64,000 bases of DNA from Clostridium pasteurianum DSM 525 = ATCC 6013 (lineage in GTDB: Bacteria; Bacillota; Clostridia; Clostridiales; Clostridiaceae): assembly GCF_000807255.1 (NCBI RefSeq), contig NZ_CP009268.1, positions 1,828,384 through 1,892,383 of the forward strand. The letters are read 5' to 3'. Both the position numbers and the translations under genes were made by a program. A model generated the notes under the pieces. That model saw only the letters and a list, made by a program, of their open reading frames with translations. It was not told where the DNA came from and made no database searches. Below, piece after piece: positions 36,582-46,144 of this stretch. The stretch's first letter is position 1. Each line of letters opens with the position of its first letter.

Positions 36582-37151
36582 ATGAAAATTGGAATATTAT
36601 CACTCCAGGGAGGCGTCATAGAACATATAGAACATATAAATTCCCTTAATCAGGAGACTGTAGAAGTAAAAAAACAGGAGGATTTAGAAGATGTAGATGG
36701 CATAATACTTCCTGGAGGAGAAAGTACAACTATTGGAAAACTCTTAAGTCGTACTGGACTTTTGGAGCCTTTAAGAGAAAAAATACTTAAGGGTTTACCC
36801 GTTTGGGGAACTTGTGCAGGTATGATACTTTTGGCTAAGAACGTAGAAAACTGGGAAGACAGCTATCTTAAGCTTATGAACATAAATGTAAGAAGAAATG
36901 CCTATGGTAGACAGAGGGACAGTTTTCAAACAGAAGAATTAATAGAAAAAGTATCTTCTAATAAGATACCTCTTGTTTTTATAAGAGCCCCATTTATAAC
37001 AAAATTGGGTGAGGGTGTAGAAAAAATATATGAATTGGATGGAAATGTAGTGGCAGCAAGAGAAAACAATATGCTGGTAACATCCTTTCATCCTGAGTTA
37101 ACAGATAATTTGGATTTTCATAGATATTTTTTAACTATGTGCAGAGAATAA
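36582..37151 (+). CDS. pdxT: Pyridoxal 5'-phosphate synthase glutaminase subunit PdxT
   Basis: The 189-aa class I-like glutaminase supplies ammonia to PdxS. It begins [14 protein letters not shown], has [13 protein letters not shown], the nucleophile Cys in [11 protein letters not shown] and the catalytic His/Glu in [10 protein letters not shown]. In most PdxT proteins the second motif reads LQG(A/D)...H; here [11 protein letters not shown] keeps this. It is translated with pdxS. Confidence 0.98.
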   Translation: MKIGILSLQGGVIEHIEHINSLNQETVEVKKQEDLEDVDGIILPGGESTTIGKLLSRTGLLEPLREKILKGLPVWGTCAGMILLAKNVENWEDSYLKLMNINVRRNAYGRQRDSFQTEELIEKVSSNKIPLVFIRAPFITKLGEGVEKIYELDGNVVAARENNMLVTSFHPELTDNLDFHRYFLTMCRE

Positions 37152-37177
37152 AAATTAAATTTAATTTAAAAAACTTG

Positions 37178-37206
37178 TTGAAATTTATTTAACAATATGT
37201 TAATAT
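37178..37206 (+). promoter_or_regulatory. Sigma-A-type promoter of ptsG
   Basis: TTGAAA (37178-37183) and TAATAT (37201-37206) with exactly 17 bases between. The predicted leader to the ptsG start is about 295 bases. Confidence 0.6.
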
Positions 37207-37220
37207 GAAAACGTAGTCAA
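37205..37220 (+). promoter_or_regulatory. cre site (CcpA operator) at the ptsG transcription start
   Basis: ATGAAAACGTAGTCAA fits the cre consensus WTGNAANCGNWWNCAW at all but one fixed position (G for W). It overlaps the -10 box, a position where CcpA represses. Confidence 0.55.
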
Positions 37221-37270
37221 GTTGGATATTAGTAATTTTCGGCTTGATAGTAAATTAATATAATTATTGC

Positions 37271-37306
37271 GTGTTACTGATTCGATCAGGCATGAGCAAT
37301 GGTAAC
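37271..37306 (+). promoter_or_regulatory. Ribonucleic antiterminator (RAT) in the ptsG leader
   Basis: The leader contains GTTACTGATTCGATCAGGCA followed by TGAGCAATGGTAAC. GTTAC pairs with GTAAC and CTGAT with ATCAG, the two-part bulged stem recognised by BglG/LicT/GlcT-type antiterminators. Its 3' half is also the left arm of the downstream terminator, so the two structures exclude each other. Confidence 0.75.
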
Positions 37307-37472
37307 TAATACAATTAAATATTTATTTGCAATAAAATTGAATGCTAAATTCTATTTTATAAAAGTAATCATTTATTTTAATTTTTATATTATATAGATA
37401 TAAATTTAGAAATTTACTATATTGCAGATAAGTATTGTGTATTAGTAACTGTGCTCATGCCTTTTGTGTTTT
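37289..37472 (+). terminator. Leader terminator of ptsG with a 130-nt loop
   Basis: The left arm 37289-37310 (starting GGCATGAGCA) pairs with the right arm 37441-37461 (ending TGCTCATGCC): ten perfect pairs, a mismatch zone, then ACTAAT with ATTAGT. TTTTGTGTTTT follows. This is an unusual wide-looped terminator overlapping the RAT. Confidence 0.65.
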
Positions 37473-37508
37473 GCAATAATAAATAATGAATTTCAAGGAG
37501 GAATTATT

Positions 37509-39539
37509 ATGTTTAAAAAAGCTTTTGGTGTTTTACAACAAATTGGTAAGGCGTTAATGCTTCCAGTTGCAATTTTACCGGCAGCAGGATTGTTGCTTGC
37601 CTTTGGTACAATGTTTCAGGAGGAACAATTTTTAAATGCTGTACCAATATTAAATGTAGGATGGTTTCAGAGTCTTGCTATAGTAATGAGTCAGGCAGGA
37701 GGAATAATTTTTGATAATCTTGCTATATTATTTGCAGTGGGAGTTGCAGTGGGACTTGCTGATGGAGATGGTGTTGCAGGACTTGCAGCTATAGTTGGAT
37801 TCCTTATAATGAACAAAACAATTGGAATTGTTGTGGGGATTACACCTAGTATGATAAATGCCTCTCATCCTGAGTATGCTATGGCTTTAGGTGTTCCAAC
37901 ACTTCAAATGGGCGTGTTTGGTGGTATTATAATAGGTATTATAGCTGCACAGGTATATAAGAAGTTCTTTAATATTGAATTGCCTTCATATCTCGGCTTT
38001 TTTGCAGGAAAGAGATTTGTCCCTATAGTTACGGCAGTGGCAGCAATTGTTGCAGGACTTGCCCTTACTGTAATCTGGCCTCCTATAGGAAATGCATTAA
38101 ATATATTTTCACATAATATGATAGATTCAAATCGTACCCTAGCCGCACTTATATTTGGTATTATTGAAAGAGCACTAGTACCTTTTGGGCTTCATCACAT
38201 ATGGTACAATCCATTTTGGTATCAATTTGGGGAATATGTAAATAGAGCAGGTGAACTGGTAAATGGAGATCAGAAAATATTCTTTGCACAGTTAAAGGAT
38301 GGAGTACCTTTTACAGCAGGTACCTTTACCACTGGTAAGTTCCCATTTATGATGTTTGGATTGCCAGCAGCAGCATTAGCTATTTATCACGAAGCAAAGC
38401 CGGAAAAAAAGGCCCTTGTAGGTGGCATTATGGCTTCAGCAGCATTAACTTCCTTTTTAACTGGTATTACAGAACCACTTGAATTTTCTTTCTTGTTTGT
38501 TGCTCCAGTATTATTTGGTATCCACTGTATATTTGCAGGACTTTCCTTCATGACAATGCAAATTTTAAATATTAAAATAGGTATGACTTTCTCTGGTGGT
38601 GTTATTGACTTCTTACTATTTGGAGTAATTCCCAACAGAACTGCCTGGTGGCTGGTAATCCCTGTAGGATTAGTATTTTCAGTAATATATTATTTTGGAT
38701 TTAGATTTGCCATAAGAAAATGGAATCTTAAAACTCCAGGTCGTGAAGATGATTCTGAAGAAAATGCAGGTGGTTCAACGGTTCAAGGCACAGAACTTGC
38801 TTATGGTGTATTAAAAGCCCTTGGAGGAAAAGAAAATCTTCAAAATCTTGATGCCTGTATAACACGTTTACGTGTAATTGTTAAAGATATTAAAAATGTT
38901 GATAAGGATGGACTTAAAAAATTAGGTGCCGCAGGAGTTATGGAGGTTGGTAATAATATTCAGGCCATATTTGGACCTAAATCTGATCAGCTTAAGGGTC
39001 AGATAAAAGATATAATTAGTGGAAAAACACCAGTGCCCGTTGAGGAAAAAGAGACTGTAGAATCAACCAAAGTAGATTTAGATGATGTGTCCGATATAGT
39101 TTCTCCTTTAGATGGAAAGATAATAAATATTACAGAGGTTCCAGATGAGGTATTTTCACAGAAGATGATGGGAGATGGATTTGCCATTGAGCCATCCAAC
39201 GGAGAAGTGGTTTCTCCTGTCAATGGTACTATAACTACTGTATTTCCAACTAAACATGCTGTAGGAATAACTGCTGAAGATGGTTTAGAACTTTTAGTTC
39301 ACTTTGGTATGGATACTGTTACTTTAAAGGGAGAAGGCTTTACAGCCCTTGTAGAACAGGAGGCTAAAGTAAAGGCAGGTCAGCCTATATTAAAAGTTGA
39401 CTTGGATTCGGTTAAAGACAAAGTTCCATCTATAATAACTCCTGTAGTATTCACAAATTTACCAGAAGGTAAAACTGTAGTAATAAATACAGGATCAGAA
39501 GTTAAACGTGGACAAAAAGGAATAGTTACAATTAAATAA
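37509..39539 (+). CDS. ptsG: PTS glucose transporter IICBA
   Basis: The 676-aa membrane protein imports and phosphorylates a hexose, using phosphate from HPr. Domains run C-B-A: EIIC at ~1-400 ([20 protein letters not shown], the sugar-binding [26 protein letters not shown]), EIIB at ~425-505 with the phosphorylated Cys in [13 protein letters not shown], and EIIA at ~535-670 with the active His in [10 protein letters not shown]. The [11 protein letters not shown] form favours glucose over N-acetylglucosamine. ATG 37509 follows CAAGGAGGAATTATT; an upstream in-frame codon at 37464 has no binding site. Control by CcpA and antitermination is indicated by the leader. Confidence 0.93.
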   Translation: MFKKAFGVLQQIGKALMLPVAILPAAGLLLAFGTMFQEEQFLNAVPILNVGWFQSLAIVMSQAGGIIFDNLAILFAVGVAVGLADGDGVAGLAAIVGFLIMNKTIGIVVGITPSMINASHPEYAMALGVPTLQMGVFGGIIIGIIAAQVYKKFFNIELPSYLGFFAGKRFVPIVTAVAAIVAGLALTVIWPPIGNALNIFSHNMIDSNRTLAALIFGIIERALVPFGLHHIWYNPFWYQFGEYVNRAGELVNGDQKIFFAQLKDGVPFTAGTFTTGKFPFMMFGLPAAALAIYHEAKPEKKALVGGIMASAALTSFLTGITEPLEFSFLFVAPVLFGIHCIFAGLSFMTMQILNIKIGMTFSGGVIDFLLFGVIPNRTAWWLVIPVGLVFSVIYYFGFRFAIRKWNLKTPGREDDSEENAGGSTVQGTELAYGVLKALGGKENLQNLDACITRLRVIVKDIKNVDKDGLKKLGAAGVMEVGNNIQAIFGPKSDQLKGQIKDIISGKTPVPVEEKETVESTKVDLDDVSDIVSPLDGKIINITEVPDEVFSQKMMGDGFAIEPSNGEVVSPVNGTITTVFPTKHAVGITAEDGLELLVHFGMDTVTLKGEGFTALVEQEAKVKAGQPILKVDLDSVKDKVPSIITPVVFTNLPEGKTVVINTGSEVKRGQKGIVTIK

Positions 39540-39544
39540 ATTCC

Positions 39545-39597
39545 TACACCCCAGGGGCCCAAATTTTAACAATTTCGCCTCTGGGGTGTAAATTTCT
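39545..39597 (+). terminator. Intrinsic terminator after ptsG
   Basis: TACACCCCAG (39545-39554) pairs perfectly with CTGGGGTGTA (39581-39590), with a further GGGC/GCC(T) inside, followed by AATTTCT. Confidence 0.8.
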
Positions 39598-39698
39598 CTA
39601 AAGGCGCTTTAATTTTTTCAAAGGTACATGTTCTTAAATTACTGCATAATCTATATTAGCAGATTTTTTATTTGTAATAGTGGGGAAAAGGCTAAACA

Positions 39699-39740
39699 AA
39701 CTATCAACTGTCCACTATCAACTTTCAACTAAGAAAAGTT
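39699..39740 (+). repeat. Dispersed intergenic repeat, copy 3
   Basis: CTATCAACTGTCCACTATCA followed by ACTTTCAACTAAGAAAAGTT matches the core of the copies at 46031 and (minus strand) 17579. Here the unit itself contains a near-duplicated CTATCAACT. Confidence 0.65.
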
Positions 39741-39772
39741 AGATATATGCAATTATTTAAGGGGTGAATCCT

Positions 39773-40144
39773 ATGATAGAAATAATAGTTCAATATATAT
39801 TGCTAGTTGCTATAGTACTTGGAATTTCATATTTTGTATACTTACTTAGAGAAAATGACACTAAAATAAAAAATGATTATTATGGAATAACTTATAATAT
39901 TTTAAGACTTGAAGAGGATGAATCTACAGAAGAAAATATAAAAAATATACTCAGGGCTATAAGTGAAGCAGTATTTTTTGTTGAAGAAAATTTTAAAACA
40001 GATTATAATGATGTAAAAGAAGAAAAGGCATTGATGATTTCCAGGGAGCTGATTGACAATTTCAATCTTAAAAGTACTATTAGTGATAATACCATTAAAC
40101 GCATTATAAAACTAATATGTGCCATGTTGCCGGAAAATAAGTAA
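39773..40144 (+). CDS. Small single-pass membrane protein of unknown function
   Basis: The 123-aa protein begins with a membrane helix (IIVQYILLVAIVLGISYFVY) and continues as a charged, helical cytoplasmic domain (YGITYNILRLEEDESTEENI, ISEAVFFVEENFKTDYNDVK). I do not recognise a family. It sits between ptsG and parE with a terminator on each side, so it is its own unit. ATG 39773 lies seven bases after AAGGGGTG; a GTG at 39764 inside that site is less likely. Confidence 0.6.
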   Translation: MIEIIVQYILLVAIVLGISYFVYLLRENDTKIKNDYYGITYNILRLEEDESTEENIKNILRAISEAVFFVEENFKTDYNDVKEEKALMISRELIDNFNLKSTISDNTIKRIIKLICAMLPENK

Positions 40145-40196
40145 AATTTTCTTGATGAATTATTTATAATAGATTAAAATTTAATGTAAAATATAG

Positions 40197-40222
40197 AAAA
40201 CCGAAATATTTCGGTTTTTTAT
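40197..40222 (+). terminator. Intrinsic terminator before parE
   Basis: AAAACCGAAATATTTCGGTT forms a tight hairpin and is followed by TTTT. Confidence 0.8.
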
Positions 40223-40384
40223 ATTTGTTAGATATTTTTAATTATATATTGAACTATAGATAAAATTTTCCTTAAATAAAGCTTTTGATAATATATAAAT
40301 ATAGGGAAAATATATATTATGTATATAAATATTTAACATTGATAATTTTAATTTTTATATGCTTAACATGGAGGCAAGAATAAT

Positions 40385-42340
40385 ATGAATTTAGAAAATA
40401 GAGAAAAACAGGATTATAATGTATTATCTCTTACATCACTTGAAAAATTAGAGCCAGTGAGAATAAGACCTGGTATGTATATAGGATCTACAGGAACAAA
40501 GGGATTACACCACTGTATATGGGAAATACTAGATAATTCTATAGATGAGATATCTAATGGCTTTGGTGATAAAGCCACTATAATATTGAATTCGGATAAA
40601 AGTGTAACTATCTCTGATAATGGAAGAGGAATACCAACGGGAATCCATCCTATAAAGAAAAAATCAGGGGTAGAGATGGTATATACAGAACTTCATACAG
40701 GAGGAAAGTTTGATAATAAGAATTATAAAACTTCAGGAGGGCTTCATGGTGTTGGTGCAGCTGTAGTTAATGCACTTTCTGAGTGGCTCGAAGTTAAAGT
40801 AAGTCAGAATGGGCATATATACAGGCAGAGATTTGAATATGCTTTTGATAAATCTCTTAATAAATATATGCCTGGTACTCCAGTGACAAAACTTGAAATT
40901 ATGGGGAATACAGGGGAAACTGGCAGCAGTGTAACTTTTAAACCGGACAAGGAAGTTTTTAGTACTACAGATTTCAAATTTGAAGTAATAGATGAGAGGC
41001 TGCAGGAGCTGGCTTTTCAAAATAAAGGTATAACTTTAGAATTCATAGATAATAGAAAGAAAGAACCTATTACTAAGATATATCATTCTGATAGGGGACT
41101 TCTGGATTTTATAGATTATTTAAATGAAAGCAAGACACCTATTCATAAAAATCCAATTATATTTGAAGGGGAAAGAGAAATAAATAAAATATATATGCAG
41201 GCTGAAATATGTATGCAGTTTACTGATTCCACTACGGAGTATATAGCCAGTTATGTAAATAACATACCTACTACAGAGGCTGGAACTCATGAAACAGGAT
41301 TTAAGACTGGAATGACAAGGGCCTTTAAGGAATGGGCGAAGAAATTAAATCTCCTTAAGGAAAAAGATAAGGAATTTGATGGTGATGATTTAAGAGAGGG
41401 AATGACCGCCATAATAAAAATAAAACTATCCAATCCAGTTTTTGAGGGGCAGACTAAGACAAAACTTGGCAATAGTGAAGCAAATACCATGATGAACGAT
41501 CTTGCCTATACAAAGATCTCAGAGTGGATTGAAGACAATAGGGAACTAGCTGCATCCATTATAAATAATGCAATACAAGCCTTTTCCAGAAGAGAAAAAA
41601 TAAAAAAAATAAATGAGGCAGAAAAGAAAAAGATAGGAAAAGGTGCGGCACCTTTAGCAGGCAAAATAGCAGCTTGTACGTTAAAGGATTCTTCACTAGC
41701 GGAGTTTATAATTGTGGAGGGAGATTCTGCTGGAGGAAGTGCAAAACAGGCAAGGGATAGAAGATTTCAGACAATTATGCCTTCCAAAGGTAAAATTATG
41801 AATACCGAAAAACAAAAACTAGAAAATGTCCTGGCCAGTGAAGAACTTAAAATTTTTACAGCTGCAGTGGGAACCGGAGTGCTGGATAATTACAGTGAAA
41901 GTAATTTAAAATACGATAAAATCATAATAATGAGTGATGCAGATGTGGATGGATATCATATAAGAACTCTTTGGATGACCTATATCTATAGATATATGAG
42001 ACAACTCATCTCAAATGGACATCTGTATATTGCACTTCCACCTCTATATAAAGTATATAAAGAGACTAAAAATAAAGAAGTGGTTAAGTATGCCTATTCT
42101 GACGAGGAACTGGCACAGGTAAAAAAAGAAGTAGGAAGAGGTTCTTTGATTCAAAGATATAAGGGACTTGGAGAAATGAATCCAGATCAGCTTTGGGAAA
42201 CTACTTTAAATCCTACTACCAGGACTCTTCAAAGGGTAACTATTGAAGATGCAGCTAAAGCAGAAAAAATGGTATCACTTTTAATGGGAGATGTAGTAGA
42301 GCCTAGAAAAAATTATATGTATAAGTATGCGGAATTTTAG
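40385..42340 (+). CDS. parE: DNA topoisomerase IV subunit B (GyrB/ParE family)
   Basis: The 651-aa ATPase subunit has the GHKL fold (VRIRPGMYIGSTGTKGLHHC, EILDNSIDEI, SDNGRGIPTGIHP, GGLHGVGAAVVNALS), the transducer with QTKTKLGN, and the TOPRIM domain (IVEGDSAGGSAKQARDRR, MSDADVDGYHIRTL) ending RRNYM-like RKNYMYKYAEF. Together with ParC it decatenates daughter chromosomes. The parE-parC pair away from the usual recF-gyrB-gyrA origin context favours topo IV over gyrase. Its last three codons, including the stop, lie inside copy B of the 197-bp repeat. Confidence 0.92.
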   Translation: MNLENREKQDYNVLSLTSLEKLEPVRIRPGMYIGSTGTKGLHHCIWEILDNSIDEISNGFGDKATIILNSDKSVTISDNGRGIPTGIHPIKKKSGVEMVYTELHTGGKFDNKNYKTSGGLHGVGAAVVNALSEWLEVKVSQNGHIYRQRFEYAFDKSLNKYMPGTPVTKLEIMGNTGETGSSVTFKPDKEVFSTTDFKFEVIDERLQELAFQNKGITLEFIDNRKKEPITKIYHSDRGLLDFIDYLNESKTPIHKNPIIFEGEREINKIYMQAEICMQFTDSTTEYIASYVNNIPTTEAGTHETGFKTGMTRAFKEWAKKLNLLKEKDKEFDGDDLREGMTAIIKIKLSNPVFEGQTKTKLGNSEANTMMNDLAYTKISEWIEDNRELAASIINNAIQAFSRREKIKKINEAEKKKIGKGAAPLAGKIAACTLKDSSLAEFIIVEGDSAGGSAKQARDRRFQTIMPSKGKIMNTEKQKLENVLASEELKIFTAAVGTGVLDNYSESNLKYDKIIIMSDADVDGYHIRTLWMTYIYRYMRQLISNGHLYIALPPLYKVYKETKNKEVVKYAYSDEELAQVKKEVGRGSLIQRYKGLGEMNPDQLWETTLNPTTRTLQRVTIEDAAKAEKMVSLLMGDVVEPRKNYMYKYAEF

Positions 42341-42527
42341 AACTGTAAATGCATGGCTTACTTGGTGTCGACTCCCACTTGAAGAAAAGTAGAGAGCCCA
42401 AATTTTAATTTGGTGCGAATCACTTTCACAGCGTGCAAGCAGAGAACCAAAATCTTCTTTTCGATTTTGTGTAGGGGTTGTATAGAGTGCGTGGGAGTCT
42501 TATGCCAAGTTAGTCAGGTTAAATTTT
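42332..42527 (+). repeat. 197-bp structured intergenic repeat, copy B (candidate ncRNA)
   Basis: Copy B spans the parE stop codon to just before the parC ribosome binding site and would be transcribed in the parEC message. CTTGGTGT (42361-42368) pairs with ATGCCAAG (42502-42509) using G-U wobbles where copy A has G-C pairs, and GACTCCCAC (42370-42378) pairs perfectly with GTGGGAGTC (42491-42499). Module 1 (42391-42439) is almost identical to copy A; module 2 (from 42441) keeps CAAAATC/GATTTTG but diverges after it. This pattern of changes supports selection on a folded RNA. Confidence 0.75.
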
Positions 42528-42545
42528 AATGGAGGTTGTAAATAA

Positions 42546-45428
42546 GTGGCTAGAAAAATAGATATACCGAAAGATAATAACATAATTAATGTTCCAATAG
42601 AAGAGGCTATGCCCGATAATTATTTACCTTATGCGGTGGAAGTGGCAAGAGATAGAGCACTTCCGGATGTACGGGATGGATTAAAACCCGTTCATAGAAG
42701 AATTTTATACGGCGCCTATATGATGAAGGCATTTCCTGATAAACCTTACTATAAATCTGCAAGAATAGTAGGAGATATTCTTGGAAAATATCATCCTCAC
42801 GGAGATACTTCTGTATATGATGCCATGGTAATACTTGCTCAAAATTTTACCACTAGATATCCACTTATAGATGGACATGGAAACTGGGGAAGTCAGGATG
42901 GAGACAATGCTGCTGCCATGCGTTATACAGAAGCAAGACTTACACCAAATGCTCTAGAGATGCTTAGAGATATGGATAAAGATGTAGTAAATATGGTGGA
43001 AAACTATTCCGCTTCAGAACTTGAACCGGAAGTGCTGCCTGCAAGATATCCAAATCTTTTAGTAAATGGAGCCTTTGGTATTGCAGTAGGTCTTGCCACT
43101 AATATACCACCTCATAATTTGAAAGAAGTTATAGATGCAACTCTTTTATATATAGATAATAATGAAGTTACCACAAAAGAACTTATGGAACATATAAAGG
43201 GACCAGATCTTCCTACAGGAGGCATTATAATAGGTAAGGAATCTATGTTATCTGCCTACGAATCTGGTGAAGGTAAAGTTACTTTGAGGGCAAAAACCAG
43301 TATAGAACAATTGGAAAACGGAAGATGTGGAATTATTATAACAGAATTTCCATATAGAAGGAATAAAGCTAAACTATTGCAGAGCATCTCTGAGATGACG
43401 GGGAATAAAAAACATCAAAAAGTATTGGAAGGCATTGTAGATATAAGAGATGAATCTGACAGATCCGGTATAAGGGCTGTTATAGAATTTAAAAAGAGTA
43501 TGTCTAAAGAAGAAGTGGAGAAGGTTTTAAAATATCTCTTCAAAAAGACAGAACTGCAGTGTAATATAAGTTTTAATATGGTGGCACTTGCTGGTGGTAA
43601 ACCTCTAACCATGGGACTTAAAACTATTCTGAAGTACTATGTAAATCATCAAAAGGATGTAATTAAAAGAAGAACAAAAAGAGAACTGGAAATAGCAGAA
43701 AAAAGATTCCATATAGTACAGGGGTTTATAAGGGCCATAGACATAATGGATGATATAATTGCCACTATAAGGGCATCAAAATCAAAAAAAGATTCTATAG
43801 ATAATCTTGTGAAAAAATTTCAGTTTACAGAAATTCAGGCCCAGGCTATAGTAGAACTTATGTTATATAGACTTACAGGCCTTGAAATAAAGACTTTTGA
43901 AAGAGAATATAGAGAATTGGAGAAGACAATTAAGAAACTGAAAAATATTCTTGAAAAGGAAAGAGAATTATTAAAGGTTATAAAGACAGAGATGAAAGCT
44001 ATAAGAGAAAAATATGGGGATGAAAGACGTACAGAGATAATTGAGAATGAGGAAGAGGCAAAAATTGACCTAGAAGATCTTATAATTGTGGAGGATACTG
44101 TAGTTACTCTGTCTAAAGAAGGCTATATAAAGAGAATAGCTCAAAAAACCTATGCTAGATCCAATACCAATGTAGAAGATATAGAGTATAGAGAAGGAGA
44201 TTGTAATAGGTTTTTATTCAATTCCAATACCACCCATACAATTATGTTTTTTACGGACCAAGGGAATATGTATCAGCTAAAGGGGATTTCTGTTCCAGAA
44301 TATAAGTGGAAAGAAAAAGGAGAAAAATTGGATTCAATTATAAGAGGGCTGAATTTAGATAAAGAAAATATAATAAATGTATTTTCCATAGAAAACATTA
44401 ATTCTCAAAAGGATATGATATTTATAACAGACAGAGGCTACATAAAAAAGACGGCTCTACATAAATTTGATTCTAATTACAGTAAAATTATGGCTTTAAA
44501 AATGAAAGGCAATGAAAAGCTTATCTTTGCTGAATTAGTAGATAAAAGCAGAGAAGAAAAATTCCTTAAAATTGAAACTGAATTAAATTTCAAATTTACT
44601 ATAGAGGAGCCTGTAATTGAAGAATCAGAGAGGAACAGTCTTGGAAACAAATTGTTTAATCTCTCAGATAAGGATAGTATTATCAGTGTACATTTCAGCA
44701 ATGAACATAATTTCAGCAGCTTTAAGGTAGCTGTAAACAGTGTTGGAAATATAAAAATAAACGAAAAAAGCAATTCAAATATAAAAGAATGTAATACGGA
44801 TTCAGAAAGTACTCTCTTGTTCTTTACCAATAGAGGAAAGCTGTTGTATGTACCGGCTTTCTTGCTTCAAAATATAGATAAAGAAGGCATAAATATAGAT
44901 AAAGTCAATGGAGATTTTGAGGAAGGTTCTGAAAAAATATTAAATGTAATTTCCGTAAAAGATTTTAAAGAGAATATAGATACATATTTCTTTACAGGAA
45001 ATGGATTGATAAAGAAAACTGCTTTAGAAGACTTTAAAACGGAGAATAGCAGTACTGTGGTCTATAAATTCCGAGGTGATGACATCCTGGTAAATGTTGA
45101 ATTTATGGATAAAGAAAAGGATAATGATATTATAATAATTACTTTAAAAGGTATGGGTATAAGATTTTCTTCTCAGAATATAAGCCATATGGGGAGAATT
45201 GCATCAGGAGTAACTGGTATAAGTCTTGAGGAAGAAGATGAGGTACTAAAGGGATTTTTATGTAACGAAGTTTATAAATGTGTTGAAATAAAATCTAAAA
45301 ATAAGGAAAAAAAGATTATACCTTTAGAAGATTTTAAAATTCAAAATAGAGCAGGAAGAGGCAAAAATATAATGCTCGTACTTATGGGTGATTATATAAA
45401 AGAAATAAAGGTAAAAAGGAGAGGTTGA
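42546..45428 (+). CDS. parC: DNA topoisomerase IV subunit A (GyrA/ParC family)
   Basis: The 960-aa subunit has the cleavage domain (DRALPDVRDGLKPVHRRILY, YKSARIVGDILGKYHPHGDT as the quinolone-resistance region, catalytic Tyr in AAMRYTEARLT) and a long C-terminal beta-pinwheel. It is longer than most ParC proteins (about 800 aa). No true GyrA box (QRRGGKG) is seen; the last blade carries only QNRAGRGK. It therefore probably lacks gyrase-like negative supercoiling. Start is GTG 42546, ten bases after GGAGG. The downstream DJ-1 gene starts within two bases of its stop. Confidence 0.92.
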   Translation: MARKIDIPKDNNIINVPIEEAMPDNYLPYAVEVARDRALPDVRDGLKPVHRRILYGAYMMKAFPDKPYYKSARIVGDILGKYHPHGDTSVYDAMVILAQNFTTRYPLIDGHGNWGSQDGDNAAAMRYTEARLTPNALEMLRDMDKDVVNMVENYSASELEPEVLPARYPNLLVNGAFGIAVGLATNIPPHNLKEVIDATLLYIDNNEVTTKELMEHIKGPDLPTGGIIIGKESMLSAYESGEGKVTLRAKTSIEQLENGRCGIIITEFPYRRNKAKLLQSISEMTGNKKHQKVLEGIVDIRDESDRSGIRAVIEFKKSMSKEEVEKVLKYLFKKTELQCNISFNMVALAGGKPLTMGLKTILKYYVNHQKDVIKRRTKRELEIAEKRFHIVQGFIRAIDIMDDIIATIRASKSKKDSIDNLVKKFQFTEIQAQAIVELMLYRLTGLEIKTFEREYRELEKTIKKLKNILEKERELLKVIKTEMKAIREKYGDERRTEIIENEEEAKIDLEDLIIVEDTVVTLSKEGYIKRIAQKTYARSNTNVEDIEYREGDCNRFLFNSNTTHTIMFFTDQGNMYQLKGISVPEYKWKEKGEKLDSIIRGLNLDKENIINVFSIENINSQKDMIFITDRGYIKKTALHKFDSNYSKIMALKMKGNEKLIFAELVDKSREEKFLKIETELNFKFTIEEPVIEESERNSLGNKLFNLSDKDSIISVHFSNEHNFSSFKVAVNSVGNIKINEKSNSNIKECNTDSESTLLFFTNRGKLLYVPAFLLQNIDKEGINIDKVNGDFEEGSEKILNVISVKDFKENIDTYFFTGNGLIKKTALEDFKTENSSTVVYKFRGDDILVNVEFMDKEKDNDIIIITLKGMGIRFSSQNISHMGRIASGVTGISLEEEDEVLKGFLCNEVYKCVEIKSKNKEKKIIPLEDFKIQNRAGRGKNIMLVLMGDYIKEIKVKRRG

Positions 45429-45429
45429 T

Positions 45430-45993
45430 ATGACTGATGTTTTATTATTTATTGCAGAGGGATTTGAAGAAATAGAAGCTCTTACGGTAGTGGATATACT
45501 GAGAAGAGCAAATATTAAATGTGATACTTGTTCACTTCAGGGGAACTACGTTAAAGGAGCTCATGGAATTGAAGTAAAAGCCGATAAATCAATAGAAAAA
45601 ATTGATAAAAATCAATACGGAGCAGTAGTTCTTCCTGGTGGTATGCCTGGAGCAAAAAATCTAAAGGAAAATAAAAAGGTTATAGAAATAGTACAAAGCT
45701 TTTATAATGATAATAAAATTGTATCTGCAATCTGTGCAGCTCCAGTCGTTTTAAAAGAAGCTAATGTGCACAGAGGAAATAAAATAACATCTTATCCTTC
45801 TTTTAAAGAAGAATTGTTGGAGGCTGAATATTTGGAAAGCATAGTGGCGGAAGATAAAAATCTGATTACCAGCAGAGGACCTGCTACTGCCATATATTTT
45901 GGATTAAAGCTGGCAGAAAAAATAGCAGGAAAAGATGCAGCAGATAAATTAAGAGAAGAAATGTTATTAAATTTTGTGGAGAAAAATAGATAA
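45430..45993 (+). CDS. DJ-1/PfpI family protein
   Basis: The 187-aa protein has DVLLFIAEGFEEIEALTVVD at the N-terminus, LPGGMPGAKNLKEN, the nucleophile-elbow Cys in VSAICAAPVVLKE and ITSRGPATAIYFGLKLAE at the end, as in DJ-1/ThiJ/YajL. Members act as deglycases/glyoxalases or chaperones under stress; which one applies is unclear. Its AGGAGAGGTTG binding site lies in the end of parC. A strong CTCGAG hairpin follows. Confidence 0.9.
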   Translation: MTDVLLFIAEGFEEIEALTVVDILRRANIKCDTCSLQGNYVKGAHGIEVKADKSIEKIDKNQYGAVVLPGGMPGAKNLKENKKVIEIVQSFYNDNKIVSAICAAPVVLKEANVHRGNKITSYPSFKEELLEAEYLESIVAEDKNLITSRGPATAIYFGLKLAEKIAGKDAADKLREEMLLNFVEKNR

Positions 45994-46002
45994 CTTAGTG
46001 GA

Positions 46003-46032
46003 GTCTCGAGATGTATTTCTCGAGCTTTTCTT
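46003..46032 (+). terminator. Intrinsic terminator after the DJ-1 gene
   Basis: CTCGAGA (46005-46011) pairs with TCTCGAG (46018-46024), followed by CTTTTCTT. Confidence 0.78.
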
Positions 46033-46101
46033 AACCTGTTCTTTGAAATTTGATATTTTAACTTTCCGCTGTCCACTATCAACTTTCAAATGAAAAAAGT
46101 T
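46031..46101 (+). repeat. Dispersed intergenic repeat, copy 4 (longest)
   Basis: Contains, in order, TGTTCTTTGAAATTTGATAT, TTTAACTTTCCGCTGTCCAC, TATCAACTTTCAAATGAAAA and AAGTT. It lines up end to end with the reverse complement of 17579-17646 and shares its last half with 39699-39740. Confidence 0.7.
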
Positions 46102-46144
46102 GTTTGGCACTTTTCTTCTATACAAAAACAACGGTGGTGATAAT

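Noticed and set aside
37176-37196. Rex operator in the ptsG promoter (TTGTTGA ... TTAACAA)
   Set aside because: The half-sites are seven bases apart rather than four and the left half has a mismatch; the cre and RAT signals explain the control region better.
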